From: an uncultured Roseburia sp.
GTDB lineage: Bacteria; Bacillota; Clostridia; Lachnospirales; Lachnospiraceae
Direction: 5' to 3'
NCBI GenBank assembly: GCA_947383215.1
Contig: CANDCP010000025.1
Coordinates: 1-41,156, forward strand
Length of the DNA: 41,156 bases
Positions 31,766 through 41,013 of the stretch are shown in pieces. Position 1 is the stretch's first letter. Each line of letters starts with the position of its first letter. The notes beneath the pieces are model-generated. The model made no database searches and was not told where the DNA came from. It saw nothing but the letters and a program-made list of their open reading frames with translations. Both the position numbers and the translations under genes were made by a program.

Positions 31766-32809
31766 CTATCTGTTCAGATACCTCTGGTAACAGCTCCCCT
31801 CATAAGAAACCATACACGCCCCCTGAGGCGTTCCCGGCGTACACTCCGCCCCGAATAACGGGCACGACAGGGAATCCATCTTTCCCGCCAGAACCGCGTC
31901 GCAGCAGCAGCGCGGATTTAATTTGCAATCCTCTGTAAGACTGCCGCTTCCGGCGTCAAACTGCGCGTACTCCTCCCTTAAGACAAGCGCGGAATCCGCG
32001 ACCGTACCCATGCCGCGCCAGACGGCGTCCTGCTTCGTAAAATACTGCGCGAGCTTTTGTTTCGCCGTCAGATTTCCGTCCGCGGTCACAACGGAGGGAT
32101 AGCAATTTTTTACGCCCGCCCGGCCTTCTCTCGCCATACGCGCCAGACAGTAGATGGCTATCAAAAGCTCCTGCGCCGTAAAGCCCGCCACGCAGAAGGG
32201 AATCTCATACGCCTTCGCCAGCGGAAGAAATGCGTCGCTCCCTGTCACCGCGCACACATGGCCCGGAGCCAAAAAGCCGTCGATCGCGGCGCCGTCCTTT
32301 AACAGATGGTCTATCACAGGCGGCATCATTTTTAAGGACGTTAAAAGCCGTATATTTCTTATCTCCTGCTTTTTGGCCTGCTCCATCAAAAGCGTATAGA
32401 CCGGAGCCGTAGTCTCAAACCCCACCGCCGCAAACACGTATGTGGTCGAAGGATTTTCTCTGGCCGGCTCTAGCATATCCATCGGAGAATAGACCATTTT
32501 TACCGACGCGCCTTCTCCCTTCGCGCCGCTTAAGCTGCCCCGGCTGCCCGGCACGCGAAGAAGATCCCCGAAGGTCACGACGCATGTATCTTTCTGCTTC
32601 GCAAGCGCAATCAACCGGTCAATGTAAGACGACGGCGTCACGCACACGGGACATCCCGGGCCGCTCACCAGCCTGATTTTATCTGAGAGCAGTCCTCTTA
32701 TGCCAAATTTTGCAACCGCCGCCGTGTGGCTGCCGCAGACCTCCATCAGCGTAATCGGTTTTCCGTCGTATTCTTTTAAATATTGTTTGATCTGCTCAAT
32801 TGTCTTCAT
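31766..32809 (-). CDS. hypD: Hydrogenase maturation protein HypD
   Basis: A 347-residue Fe-S protein that assembles Fe(CN)2CO together with HypC. Signatures are LMEVCGSHTAAVAKFGIRGLL, VSGPGCPVCVTP and VGFETTAPVYTLLM, and the C-terminal cysteines bind a [4Fe-4S] cluster (CKLNPRCCCDAVL ... CPLFGAECTPGTPQGACMVSYEG). Its start overlaps the end of hypC by 14 nt. Confidence 0.97.
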   Translation of the reverse strand: MKTIEQIKQYLKEYDGKPITLMEVCGSHTAAVAKFGIRGLLSDKIRLVSGPGCPVCVTPSSYIDRLIALAKQKDTCVVTFGDLLRVPGSRGSLSGAKGEGASVKMVYSPMDMLEPARENPSTTYVFAAVGFETTAPVYTLLMEQAKKQEIRNIRLLTSLKMMPPVIDHLLKDGAAIDGFLAPGHVCAVTGSDAFLPLAKAYEIPFCVAGFTAQELLIAIYCLARMAREGRAGVKNCYPSVVTADGNLTAKQKLAQYFTKQDAVWRGMGTVADSALVLREEYAQFDAGSGSLTEDCKLNPRCCCDAVLAGKMDSLSCPLFGAECTPGTPQGACMVSYEGSCYQRYLNR

Positions 32810-33014
32810 CGTCCGCTTCTCTCATCAATTCTATGATTTCTTCCGCCTCTTTCTGCTTTAACGTCTGAATAATGCATCCCGCGTGAACAAGCGCGTAATC
32901 GCCGCATGCTACCTTCGTAAGCCCCGTATAGGCATTGACGCGGTTCCCCGAAAAATCAACCGTCGCCGTATTCTCTTCCACCGAAATTACCTTTCCCGGA
33001 ATTGCCACGCACAT
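32796..33014 (-). CDS. hypC: Hydrogenase maturation chaperone HypC
   Basis: A 72-residue HypC/HupF protein. It starts MCVAIPGKVISV; the Cys2 residue after Met removal carries the iron intermediate between HypD and the hydrogenase large subunit. The DYALVHAGCIIQTL element is also typical. It starts 6 nt after the end of hypF and overlaps hypD. Confidence 0.96.
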   Translation of the reverse strand: MCVAIPGKVISVEENTATVDFSGNRVNAYTGLTKVACGDYALVHAGCIIQTLKQKEAEEIIELMREADDEDN

Positions 33015-33020
33015 ACCGTC

Positions 33021-35366
33021 TCATCCTCCTTTTTTCAATATTCCAAGATATGCCTGCCCGAGACAGATTCCCCCGTCCCCTGACGGAACCCGCTCGTTCC
33101 TGTAAACTGAAAAACCCTCCCTTAAAAGCGATTCCCACACTCTCTCAAGCAAAATACGATTTTGAAACGTCCCGCCTGAAAGCGCGACCGCTTCCACGCC
33201 GCGACCGCGCAGCCTTACGCATACCTCCGTCACAAAATCCGCAACCGCGTGGAGAAACCCTCTCGCAAGCTCCTCCCTGCAGACGCCGTTTAAAACGGCC
33301 CGAATCAAATCCCGAAACAGCCCGCCGACATTTCCGCACAGCTTCCCTTCCGCCTGCACAATCTCTATCTCAAGCGGATATGCCCTTTTCGCTTTTTCCG
33401 CCAGATACTCGAGCTCTATCGCGGCCTCCCCCTCATATCCATTATAATGGCAGATGTCAAGCAGCGCGCTCACCGCGTCGAACAGCCTGCCCATAGAGGT
33501 CGACTTCACTACGTGAATCCGATGTAAAACCGCCGCCTTCACCAAACGATATTTCTCCTCATCCAGCCAGGATATTCCCCGCGGAAACTCGATTGCAAGG
33601 GAAGACAGCGCCGCATACAGCGCCGCGTCCGCATTCCTCGCCCCCTCGTCGCCCCCGGGCAAATACATCGGACCAAGATGCGCAAGCCTTTCCATTTCCG
33701 CGCCGCGGCATAACAAAAACTCGCTGCCCCAGACGGCGCCGTCCGTGCCGTATCCGGTCCCGTCAAACGCCACGCCAAGAACGTTTCCGACAAGCCCGTG
33801 CTCCGCCATCACGGAGGCAATATGCGCATGATGATGCTGTACCGCCATCGTCTCATAATCCGCCTCCCGCGCCATACCCACCGAGCGATACAAGGGATGC
33901 ATGTCCGTAACGGTAAGCGTCGGCAAAAAACCAAACAGCCGCCTCATCCGCGCGCTCTCCGCTTCATAGCAGTCCGCTATTTTCTCCTCGGCCAGATCGC
34001 CGAGATGCTGGCTCAGATAGGCAAGGTTCCCCGCCGTATAGCAAAAACAGGACTTCATATCCGCACCCGCGGCAAATAACTGGAAATCTTTCTGCCCGCC
34101 CGATAATTCAAAAACCCCTTTTATCCTCACCGGATTTGGCACAAATCCTCTGGCCCGTCTGAATATCTGGCACTTTTTATTTACAATGCGCACTACGGAA
34201 TCGTCGAGCGGCGTCAAAATTCTTCTGTCGTGCTGCAAAACGCCAAGCCGAACCGCCTTCGCCCTCGCTCTCGCGCCGCGCATCCAATCCAGCATTCTCC
34301 GATTTTCTGTGATAATCGGCCCGCCGGAGGAATTCGCGCTTGTCATAATCAACTCGCCGCAGGCTTGTATCAAGAGAATCTGCAGAGGATTGCAGGGCAG
34401 CATCGCTCCGATATCGGGGCTAAAACCGCAGACACCGGGCGCGAACGCGGCCTGCCGCCGTCCGGCGCGCCGCAAAAGCACGACCGGACGCGGGGAAGCG
34501 TTTAGTTCTTCCTCTTCCTCCCCGCTTATCTCGCAGTGACGCCTGACCGCATCCGTATCCGCAAACATCACCGCAAACGGCTTCCTCTCTCTCCCTTTGA
34601 TCTCCCTCAGCGCCCGGACGGTCTTTTCCTCGTACGGCGAACAGACAAGATGAAATCCGCCGATATCCTTAACTGCAAGAATCCCGCCGGATTTTATGAG
34701 TGAAACCGCGCTCTTAAGCGCAGCCTCGCCCCCCCCTCTCCCCTCCTCTGCGGCAGCCCCGTCCGAAATCTCCGCAAACTCAAGGCGCGGCCCGCACTCT
34801 CTGCACGCAATCGTCTGCGCATGTCTGCGAATATTTCCGCGCTGTGTATATTCCTCCATACACGCTTCGCAGATGTTAAAATCTTCCATTGTAATGGAAC
34901 TTCTGTCGTACGGAAGCGCCTCTATCACCGAATACCGCGGCCCGCAGGCGGTGCAGCTGATAAACGGATGGCGGTAACGCCTGTCTGACGCATCCAAAAG
35001 CTGCTTCACACACGAGGGGCAAGTCGGCAAGTCCGGCGGGATATAGGGAATTTCCGCCGGATCCCCCTCTTTCTTACTCTCCTCTATCCGAAAATCCGAA
35101 AACGAGACGAAATCTGTCTCCTCGCTTGTGATCTGATCTACGCGCGCCCCCGAAGGCCCGCCGCTTTTGAGCGCCAAAAGAAAAGCCTCAAGCGCCCGCT
35201 CTCCTCCGCTTGCAACTATGGTCACAACGCCCGCCGTATTTCTGACAAACCCGTTCACTCTGCATTTTTCCGCCAATTCAGCCACAAAGGGGCGGTATCC
35301 GATCCCCTGTACCAGCCCCTTTATCACAATTTTTTCCGTTCTCAAACCACGCAACGCCTTCATCAC
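33021..35366 (-). CDS. hypF: Carbamoyltransferase HypF
   Basis: A 781-residue HypF that makes thiocarboxamide on HypE from carbamoyl phosphate. Domains in order: acylphosphatase (residues 10-95, with VQGIGYRPFV), two zinc fingers (115-195; CPSCVKQLL, CTACG, CEACMEEY, CRECG), a YrdC-like domain (205-390, KDIGGFHLVCSP, TSANSSGGPI) and a Kae1-like domain (430-780) with the HHHAH metal site at about 508-513 and VAFDGTGYGTDGAVWGSEFL. Full length. A second Met follows the first and may be the start. It lies 6 nt after hypA and 6 nt before hypC. Confidence 0.97.
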   Translation of the reverse strand: MMKALRGLRTEKIVIKGLVQGIGYRPFVAELAEKCRVNGFVRNTAGVVTIVASGGERALEAFLLALKSGGPSGARVDQITSEETDFVSFSDFRIEESKKEGDPAEIPYIPPDLPTCPSCVKQLLDASDRRYRHPFISCTACGPRYSVIEALPYDRSSITMEDFNICEACMEEYTQRGNIRRHAQTIACRECGPRLEFAEISDGAAAEEGRGGGEAALKSAVSLIKSGGILAVKDIGGFHLVCSPYEEKTVRALREIKGRERKPFAVMFADTDAVRRHCEISGEEEEELNASPRPVVLLRRAGRRQAAFAPGVCGFSPDIGAMLPCNPLQILLIQACGELIMTSANSSGGPIITENRRMLDWMRGARARAKAVRLGVLQHDRRILTPLDDSVVRIVNKKCQIFRRARGFVPNPVRIKGVFELSGGQKDFQLFAAGADMKSCFCYTAGNLAYLSQHLGDLAEEKIADCYEAESARMRRLFGFLPTLTVTDMHPLYRSVGMAREADYETMAVQHHHAHIASVMAEHGLVGNVLGVAFDGTGYGTDGAVWGSEFLLCRGAEMERLAHLGPMYLPGGDEGARNADAALYAALSSLAIEFPRGISWLDEEKYRLVKAAVLHRIHVVKSTSMGRLFDAVSALLDICHYNGYEGEAAIELEYLAEKAKRAYPLEIEIVQAEGKLCGNVGGLFRDLIRAVLNGVCREELARGFLHAVADFVTEVCVRLRGRGVEAVALSGGTFQNRILLERVWESLLREGFSVYRNERVPSGDGGICLGQAYLGILKKGG

Positions 35367-35372
35367 TCAAAA

Positions 35373-35714
35373 TTAATAAAAATCAATTCCTGTTATTTCC
35401 ACCTCATTGCCCGACCCGGTAGGATCTCCTTCCACGCCGCAATCCGGGCACTTGTAATCCAAAAGCTTCTTTTCATATAGTTTGCCGCATTTCGGACATT
35501 TTAACATAGAACGCGTCACATTCACATCGAACTGCGCCCCCTCGCACGCCGTCCCAACCGCAGCCTCGTCAAAATAGCTCTTCACTACCTCGGGAGAATA
35601 CCCGGAGCTCTCGCCAAATGTCACATGCAAAACTTTTACCTTTTTTACCCCGTTTTGCGCCGCCCTGGCGCTCGCCGTCTTTACCCATTCTACCGCCTTA
35701 TGATATTCGTGCAT
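35373..35714 (-). CDS. hypA: Hydrogenase nickel-insertion protein HypA
   Basis: A 113-residue HypA. It begins MHE, whose His2 binds nickel, and has the zinc site C-x2-C ... C-x2-C (CPKCGKLYEK, CPDCGV) around residues 72-92. It delivers nickel to the hydrogenase large subunit, normally with HypB. The start at 35714 is set by AAAGGAGGTAGG just upstream; an in-frame ATG at 35804 would add 30 basic residues lying inside echF. It is 13 nt after echF. No hypB is in the window. Confidence 0.93.
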   Translation of the reverse strand: MHEYHKAVEWVKTASARAAQNGVKKVKVLHVTFGESSGYSPEVVKSYFDEAAVGTACEGAQFDVNVTRSMLKCPKCGKLYEKKLLDYKCPDCGVEGDPTGSGNEVEITGIDFY

Positions 35715-35727
35715 AAACCTACCTCCT

Positions 35728-36084
35728 TTACTTTGGTAATGCCTCCTCCTTCTTAATTGTCTCCGTATGCTTTGATGAATCCGGCTTTGTGTAACCCGGT
35801 ACAATGCTTAAACATTTTTTCGGACATTTCTCCACGCAATAACCGCACTGAATACAGTCAAACCTCGCAATACTCCATTTTTTCGCCTCACGGTCTACAT
35901 GGATTGCCCCCGGCGGACAGCTTCTCATGCATAATCCGCATAAAATACAATCTTCTATTGAAATTTCCACATGTCCTCTCGTCCTCTGAGGATATTCCTT
36001 CGGAACCTCCGGATAAGAGGTGGTAGCCGGTTTTGAAATCAGATTTTTCAAAACGGTCTTTGTAAAACTCATAAACTGTGCCAT
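35728..36084 (-). CDS. echF: Ech hydrogenase ferredoxin-like subunit EchF
   Basis: A 118-residue 2x[4Fe-4S] subunit, homologous to NuoI/HycF. Two cluster motifs are intact: CILCGLCMRSCPPGAI and CIQCGYCVEKCPKKCL. It passes electrons from ferredoxin toward the small subunit EchC. It lies 57 nt after echE and 13 nt before hypA. Confidence 0.93.
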   Translation of the reverse strand: MAQFMSFTKTVLKNLISKPATTSYPEVPKEYPQRTRGHVEISIEDCILCGLCMRSCPPGAIHVDREAKKWSIARFDCIQCGYCVEKCPKKCLSIVPGYTKPDSSKHTETIKKEEALPK

Positions 36085-36141
36085 TTCTCATTCATTCCTT
36101 TCTGCGTCCTTACCGCCTGCCGCAATAACGCCGCGCCTGCA

Positions 36142-37221
36142 TTAGCGTTCCGTACAGCTGATACACGGGTCAATTGTCAGAATCAACAGCGGAACATCCG
36201 CAAACTGCGCGCCCTGCAGCGTCTGCAACATCGCCGGAATATTCGCAAAGGTCGGCGTACGCACGCGCATACGGTCTAAGAACTTCGTCCCGTTTGCCCG
36301 CACATAATAGAACGCCTCTCCCCTCGGCTGCTCTAAACGCATGAAGCATTCCCCGTCGGGATTTCCCTTCACCGGCACGGAGATCTCTCCCTCCGGTATC
36401 TTATCGACCGCCTGCCTGATAATCGCAATCGACTGGAAAAGCTCTCCGATACGCACCTGACATCTCGCCAGGCTGTCGCACTTATCGCTTGTAATCACCT
36501 CAAAATCCAAATCGGAGTACGCCGCATACCCGGTTTTTCTCATATCAACCTCAATTCCCGAAGCGCGCATCATCGGTCCGACCGCGCCGCGGCGGATAGC
36601 GTCCTCTTTCGTGATAATCCCGACGCCTTCCAGACGGCTTCTCACCGTATACTCGTTCAAAAACACCGACGTCGTCTCCGAGAGCTCTTTCTCCATGTCA
36701 TTTAAAATAGCGACAAAACTCTTTAACATGTCCTTTGGCATATCCTTTAATACGCCGCCGATCTTATTGACGGAGAATATCACGCGCCCTCCCGTCGATA
36801 TCTCAAACATATCAAGAATCTTCTCCCGCAGACGCCAGGACTGCATAAACAGCGCCTCAAACCCAAACGCGTCCGCGAGAAGCCCAAGCCAGAGAAGATG
36901 GCTGTGCAGCCTTGACATTTCGCTCCAAATTGTCCTCAAATAATCGGCGCGCCTTGGAACCTCTACGTTCATAATCTTTTCTACGGCGCTGCAATAGCCC
37001 ATGCCGTGCATAAAAGAACAGATCCCGCAGATACGCTCCGTCACATATACCATTTCATTGAAATCTTTTTTCTTTACAAGGCTCTCCAGCCCTCTGTGCA
37101 CATATCCGATAGACGGAACCGCCTCAATTACGGTCTCGTCCTCCATCACCAGATCAAGATGAATCGGTTCCGGCAAAACGGGATGCTGGGGACCAAACGG
37201 AACTACGCTTCTGTTTGCCAT
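36142..37221 (-). CDS. echE: Ech [NiFe]-hydrogenase large subunit EchE
   Basis: A 359-residue group 4 [NiFe] large subunit (NuoD/HycE-like). Nickel ligands are the cysteines of RICGICSFMHGMGYC and of DPCISCTER. The protein ends three residues after the last ligand cysteine, so there is no C-terminal peptide to be cut off, unlike HycE. It catalyses reversible proton reduction. It abuts echD with no gap. Confidence 0.95.
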   Translation of the reverse strand: MANRSVVPFGPQHPVLPEPIHLDLVMEDETVIEAVPSIGYVHRGLESLVKKKDFNEMVYVTERICGICSFMHGMGYCSAVEKIMNVEVPRRADYLRTIWSEMSRLHSHLLWLGLLADAFGFEALFMQSWRLREKILDMFEISTGGRVIFSVNKIGGVLKDMPKDMLKSFVAILNDMEKELSETTSVFLNEYTVRSRLEGVGIITKEDAIRRGAVGPMMRASGIEVDMRKTGYAAYSDLDFEVITSDKCDSLARCQVRIGELFQSIAIIRQAVDKIPEGEISVPVKGNPDGECFMRLEQPRGEAFYYVRANGTKFLDRMRVRTPTFANIPAMLQTLQGAQFADVPLLILTIDPCISCTER

Positions 37222-37578
37222 TTACTCGCCCTCCTTTTCCATAAACGGTGTCTCTGCATCAATCCGATACAGCTTATCATGATAATCCACCTTGATATGC
37301 TCGACGCCAAGGCCAAACAGCTCGCGCATTTCGTTTTCGTAGAGAATGGCCGACTTATATACTCTCGAAATGCTCGCCACAGTCTCGTCCTTGCCCACAA
37401 TCAACCTGTAATTTGTGAGCTCATATCCCTTTGCAAACGAATAGCTGACCTCATAATGCCCGTCGCGAAATGCGCAGCAGATCTGCGCCAGTCGCCAGTC
37501 GTCATTTTTCTTTTCCATAATCACAGGCAGCAATTCCACCTGTTCTATTTTTATCACGTTATTTCCGATGTCTTCCAT
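37222..37578 (-). CDS. echD: Ech hydrogenase subunit EchD
   Basis: A 118-residue NuoC-like subunit (30-kDa NADH dehydrogenase family); ASISRVYKSAILYENEMRELFGLGVEHIKVDYHDKLYRI is the typical conserved part. It lacks metal sites and stabilises the peripheral arm. The start at 37578 is preceded by GAGGAG; it overlaps echC by 20 nt. Confidence 0.9.
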   Translation of the reverse strand: MEDIGNNVIKIEQVELLPVIMEKKNDDWRLAQICCAFRDGHYEVSYSFAKGYELTNYRLIVGKDETVASISRVYKSAILYENEMRELFGLGVEHIKVDYHDKLYRIDAETPFMEKEGE

Positions 37579-38011
37579 TCTTTTTCTTCTCCTCTTCCTC
37601 ATGCTTTCTCTGAAACAGCGAAACGGCTTTTACGACGCCGTCGATAATCGACTCCGGCCTTGCCGCGCACCCCGGCACGTAGATATCCACCGGAATCACC
37701 GTATCTACGCCGCCCTTTATATTATAGCACTCCTTAAAAACGCCTCCGGTACACGCACACGTCCCGACGGCAAGCACCACCTTCGGGTCGGGCATCTGCG
37801 AATAGATCTGTTTCACCACATCCTCGTTCTGGCTGTTTATGCCTCCCGTCACAAGAAAAATATCCGCATGCATCGGATTTCCCGTATTCACAACGCCGAA
37901 CCGCTCCACGTCATAGACCGGCGTCGTACACGCCAACACCTCAATATCGCAGCCGTTACAGCTTGAACCGTCATAATGGAGAAGCCACGGCGATTTATGC
38001 ATAGTTTTCAT
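37559..38011 (-). CDS. echC: Ech hydrogenase small subunit EchC
   Basis: A 150-residue NuoB-like small subunit. The proximal [4Fe-4S] cluster ligands are visible in DGSSCNGCDIEVL, VGTCACTGGVF and VPGCAARPE. It receives electrons from EchF and sits against EchE. It lies 22 nt after echB. The C-terminal tail is lysine- and glutamate-rich (KHEEEEKKKNG). Confidence 0.94.
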   Translation of the reverse strand: MKTMHKSPWLLHYDGSSCNGCDIEVLACTTPVYDVERFGVVNTGNPMHADIFLVTGGINSQNEDVVKQIYSQMPDPKVVLAVGTCACTGGVFKECYNIKGGVDTVIPVDIYVPGCAARPESIIDGVVKAVSLFQRKHEEEEKKKNGRHRK

Positions 38012-38033
38012 CTTCTTTCCTCCTTGCCAACTT

Positions 38034-38909
38034 CTAGATCAATTCCAATATGAAAAGGTTCAGGCCCCCTGTCACAAGCGTCACCCCCCAGGCCAGCTTT
38101 AACATCAGCTGCCACTTTACACGGGCCGACGTGTTGTCAATCAGTATCTCAATGAAATAGACCGCAAACACCGCAAGCGCCGCCACGAGATAACTCCACG
38201 GATTTGAGGTGACAAAAAACAGTCCTACCACGCCCAGCAAAAATACGTTTTCATACCACTCCGCAACGGTTGTGGTCGCATACTCGATTCCTACCATCTC
38301 TGTCGTCACGCCCTTTACGACCTCCTGGTGGGCGTGGTGCGTCGTGCTAAGATCAAACGGCGACTTGCGGAATTTGATCGTCAAAACAAAGGCAAATCCC
38401 ACGAAAAATCCGGGCGCATACGCAATTACCGGGATGTCTGTCCTGATTACATCCATCACGCGGAAGGTGCCCGTCGCAAGATAAAATCCCACCGCCGTCA
38501 AAAGCACCATAGGTTCATATGACATCATCTGCACCATTTCGCGGTGCGAGCCGATGGTGCTAAACGGCGAATGCGTCGACGTAGAAGCCAGAATCAAAAA
38601 CATTGCCGCCGTCGAAAGCGAGAAGAAACAAAGCAGCATATCGCAGCCGCCGAAGAACAGGGCCCCGGACAGCATCACAAAGAACAAATACGACATTACC
38701 ATCAACAACTGAAATTTATTTACCGACAAAAGCTGCTTTTTCGTCAGCTTCGCAACGTCATAGAACGGCTGCAAAATACAAGGTCCTCTTCTGCCCTGCA
38801 TTCTCGCCGAGATCTTGCGGTCTATTCCGTCGAGCAGGCCGCCGATCAAAGGCGCAAACACCGCGTACGCCGCCATCATTCCAATTCTCCCCCACAATGC
38901 TTCTACCAT
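38034..38909 (-). CDS. echB: Ech hydrogenase membrane subunit EchB
   Basis: A 291-residue membrane subunit homologous to NuoH/HycD, with about eight transmembrane segments and the conserved loops RKISARMQGRRGPCILQPFYDVAKL and FRKSPFDLSTTHHAHQEVVKGVTTEM. It joins the hydrogenase arm to the ion-pumping arm. The ATG at 38909 shares its A with the stop of echA (TGATG), and AGGAGGTG lies just upstream; a longer frame to 39005 is not used. Confidence 0.94.
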   Translation of the reverse strand: MVEALWGRIGMMAAYAVFAPLIGGLLDGIDRKISARMQGRRGPCILQPFYDVAKLTKKQLLSVNKFQLLMVMSYLFFVMLSGALFFGGCDMLLCFFSLSTAAMFLILASTSTHSPFSTIGSHREMVQMMSYEPMVLLTAVGFYLATGTFRVMDVIRTDIPVIAYAPGFFVGFAFVLTIKFRKSPFDLSTTHHAHQEVVKGVTTEMVGIEYATTTVAEWYENVFLLGVVGLFFVTSNPWSYLVAALAVFAVYFIEILIDNTSARVKWQLMLKLAWGVTLVTGGLNLFILELI

Positions 38910-40813
38910 CAGAGCGCACCTCCTATAATGACACATAAAAATACAACCAGAATCAGCGTACCGAACGCCACGGACGGGCGGAATATTTTCTTTTCCCCAA
39001 ACCACTCCGTCATATACCAGTTCGATACCGTAAGCTCCTTCTCTTCTCCCGAAGAATCAATAAAGTTTTTATTGTCCCCGACGTTCGCTCCGCCCATATA
39101 AACGATAACCGGCTTGTCTTTGACCTTCTTTGTCAGCAGATAATTAATGCACGGCACAACAAAAATCGCGCAGATCATGATGACCATAATCGCAATATTG
39201 CCGTCCGTAATCACAGCGCCGGAAACCCCGTACATATCCACCATCAGCGGCTCGATCACATGCTTTGACAAAAACGGGAAGCTGACGCACAGCAAAATCA
39301 ACAGCGCCGCATGGAAATACATGGAAATATATTCATTCATCTGTGTCAAATCTTTTCCCCGCTTCTCGTGAAGCCCCAGAATCTTCGCAAACCATTTTGT
39401 CCAGTAGAACATTGTCGTCGAACTGCCAAATACGATAAAGAGGACCATCAGCGTACTCGGCGCGTTGACAAACGCCTTTAACGCCGCCCACTTCGAGACA
39501 AGCATTCCAAACGGCGCCAAAAACATACCGGCGATCCCCACCATCAGAATAAACGCCAGCTTCGGAAACCGCACCGCAAGCCCCTGCATATCCTCAATAT
39601 CCCTGCTCCCGGTCGTATTCTCAATCGCGCCGACACACTGAAACAGCATGGATTTTGACACGGCGTGAAAAATGATCAGAAAGATCGCAGCCCAGGCCGT
39701 CTCCTCAAACCCTACGCCGGCACAGGCCGCAATAAGGCCAAGATTGGAAATCGTCGAGTAGGCAAGCACCTTTTTTCCGTCGCTCTGGGAAATCGCAAGC
39801 AGCGACGCCGCAAAGAACGTAAAACCGCCTATAATATAAACCATCTGTCCGACATAATTGCCGTTCATGGCGATCGAAAGGCGAAGCAGCATATAAACGC
39901 CCGCTTTTACCATTGTCGCGCTGTGTAAAAGCGCGGAAGACGGGGTAGGCGCCACCATCGCGCCCAGCAGCCAGCCGGAAAACGGAAACTGGGCGGATTT
40001 CGTCAACGCGGCAAACGCAAACATCGCGACCGGAACCAAAACGCCCATATTTTTGCCATTCTCAATAATGTCATATAAGTTTAAAGTCCCTTCCATATAA
40101 ATCGCATAGACAATCGCAACGGCAATTGCAAGTCCGCCCAGCAGATTCATCCAAAGCGCACGGAAGGAATTGTCAACCGCCTCTTTTGTCCCGGTATATC
40201 CGATCAGCAGGAAAGAACAGACACTTGTAATCTCCCAGAAAAAATACAGCCAGATAATGTTCATAGACGTAACCAAACCGAACATTGCTCCGTAAAACAG
40301 AAAAATCATGGAGAAAAAGAATCTTCTGCGATCCTTTACATCCCTGTGATGTTCCTGATATCCCCGCATATATCCCACGGCATAGACGCCGATTGCAACG
40401 CCTATGATACCTATAATTAAAATCATAATAAAACTCAGCCAGTCAAGCCGAATATGCGCCCCGGCGCTTACCTTCGGCCCGAACTTTTCCGCCCATACGA
40501 CAAGCGCGGTCTGAACGATAGACAAAAGGCTGATCACCGTCTTGTGATGCTTGACGGACAGCCAGATGATAATAAACATCAAAACAAAGTCCCCTGCCAG
40601 TATTATATGATCAATCATTTCCGTCCCCGGCAGATCAAACACCATCGTTCCTCCGTCCGCAAACCAGAAGAAAGCCGTGACCACAGCGCAAACCGCAATT
40701 ATGGCGCCGCCGATATAAACGGTCAGCCCTCTGACTTTCTCATTCGAAATGAGCGCCGGAAACAATGCCAAAAGAAACGGCAGAAAAATTAATAGAGCAA
40801 CCAGATTTTCCAT
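38909..40813 (-). CDS. echA: Ech hydrogenase antiporter-like subunit EchA
   Basis: A 634-residue NuoL/MrpA-like membrane subunit with about 14-16 transmembrane segments. It shows the proton-channel core: WEITSVCSFLLIGYTGTKEAVDNSFRALWMN, LTKSAQFPFSGWLLGAMVAPTPSSALLHSATMVKAGVYML and IFHAVSKSMLFQCVGAIENTTGSRDIEDMQGL. It couples ferredoxin oxidation to proton or sodium translocation. First gene of the operon; AGGAGG lies 10 nt before the ATG. Confidence 0.95.
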   Translation of the reverse strand: MENLVALLIFLPFLLALFPALISNEKVRGLTVYIGGAIIAVCAVVTAFFWFADGGTMVFDLPGTEMIDHIILAGDFVLMFIIIWLSVKHHKTVISLLSIVQTALVVWAEKFGPKVSAGAHIRLDWLSFIMILIIGIIGVAIGVYAVGYMRGYQEHHRDVKDRRRFFFSMIFLFYGAMFGLVTSMNIIWLYFFWEITSVCSFLLIGYTGTKEAVDNSFRALWMNLLGGLAIAVAIVYAIYMEGTLNLYDIIENGKNMGVLVPVAMFAFAALTKSAQFPFSGWLLGAMVAPTPSSALLHSATMVKAGVYMLLRLSIAMNGNYVGQMVYIIGGFTFFAASLLAISQSDGKKVLAYSTISNLGLIAACAGVGFEETAWAAIFLIIFHAVSKSMLFQCVGAIENTTGSRDIEDMQGLAVRFPKLAFILMVGIAGMFLAPFGMLVSKWAALKAFVNAPSTLMVLFIVFGSSTTMFYWTKWFAKILGLHEKRGKDLTQMNEYISMYFHAALLILLCVSFPFLSKHVIEPLMVDMYGVSGAVITDGNIAIMVIMICAIFVVPCINYLLTKKVKDKPVIVYMGGANVGDNKNFIDSSGEEKELTVSNWYMTEWFGEKKIFRPSVAFGTLILVVFLCVIIGGAL

Positions 40814-40864
40814 TTTCTAAGAACCTCCTAAACATCCTCTGCGGGCACAAATACCCCCAATTAT

Positions 40865-40893
40865 GTTATATCACTTAATTGTTAATTTGTTAA
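40865..40893 (-). promoter_or_regulatory. Sigma-A type promoter of the ech-hyp operon
   Basis: On the minus strand, TTAACA (40893-40888) and TATAAC (40870-40865) are exactly 17 nt apart, about 52 nt upstream of echA. The surrounding stretch is AT-rich, and nothing else is seen between 40814 and 40966. Confidence 0.65.
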
Positions 40894-40966
40894 CAGTATT
40901 TGTCGAAAAAAATAATTTTTTTTCCGGGCAGAGCTATATCCTTGCGGATTTGGAGGCCAAACAAAA

Positions 40967-41005
40967 GCCGCCGCACCTATGAGGATATCCTCTTAGATGC
41001 GGCGG
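40967..41005 (-). terminator. Terminator of the partial surface-protein gene
   Basis: CCGCCGCA (40968-40975) pairs with TGCGGCGG (40998-41005), and the loop holds a second palindrome, GAGGATATCCTC (40981-40992). On the minus strand the stem is followed by TTTTGTTT. Confidence 0.85.
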
Positions 41006-41013
41006 GGCCTTCT

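Noticed and set aside
33002-33496. Long plus-strand frame opposite hypF
   Set aside because: Antisense shadow of a high-GC coding region. Rich in Arg, Pro and Ser, as expected from the reverse of codon-biased sequence.
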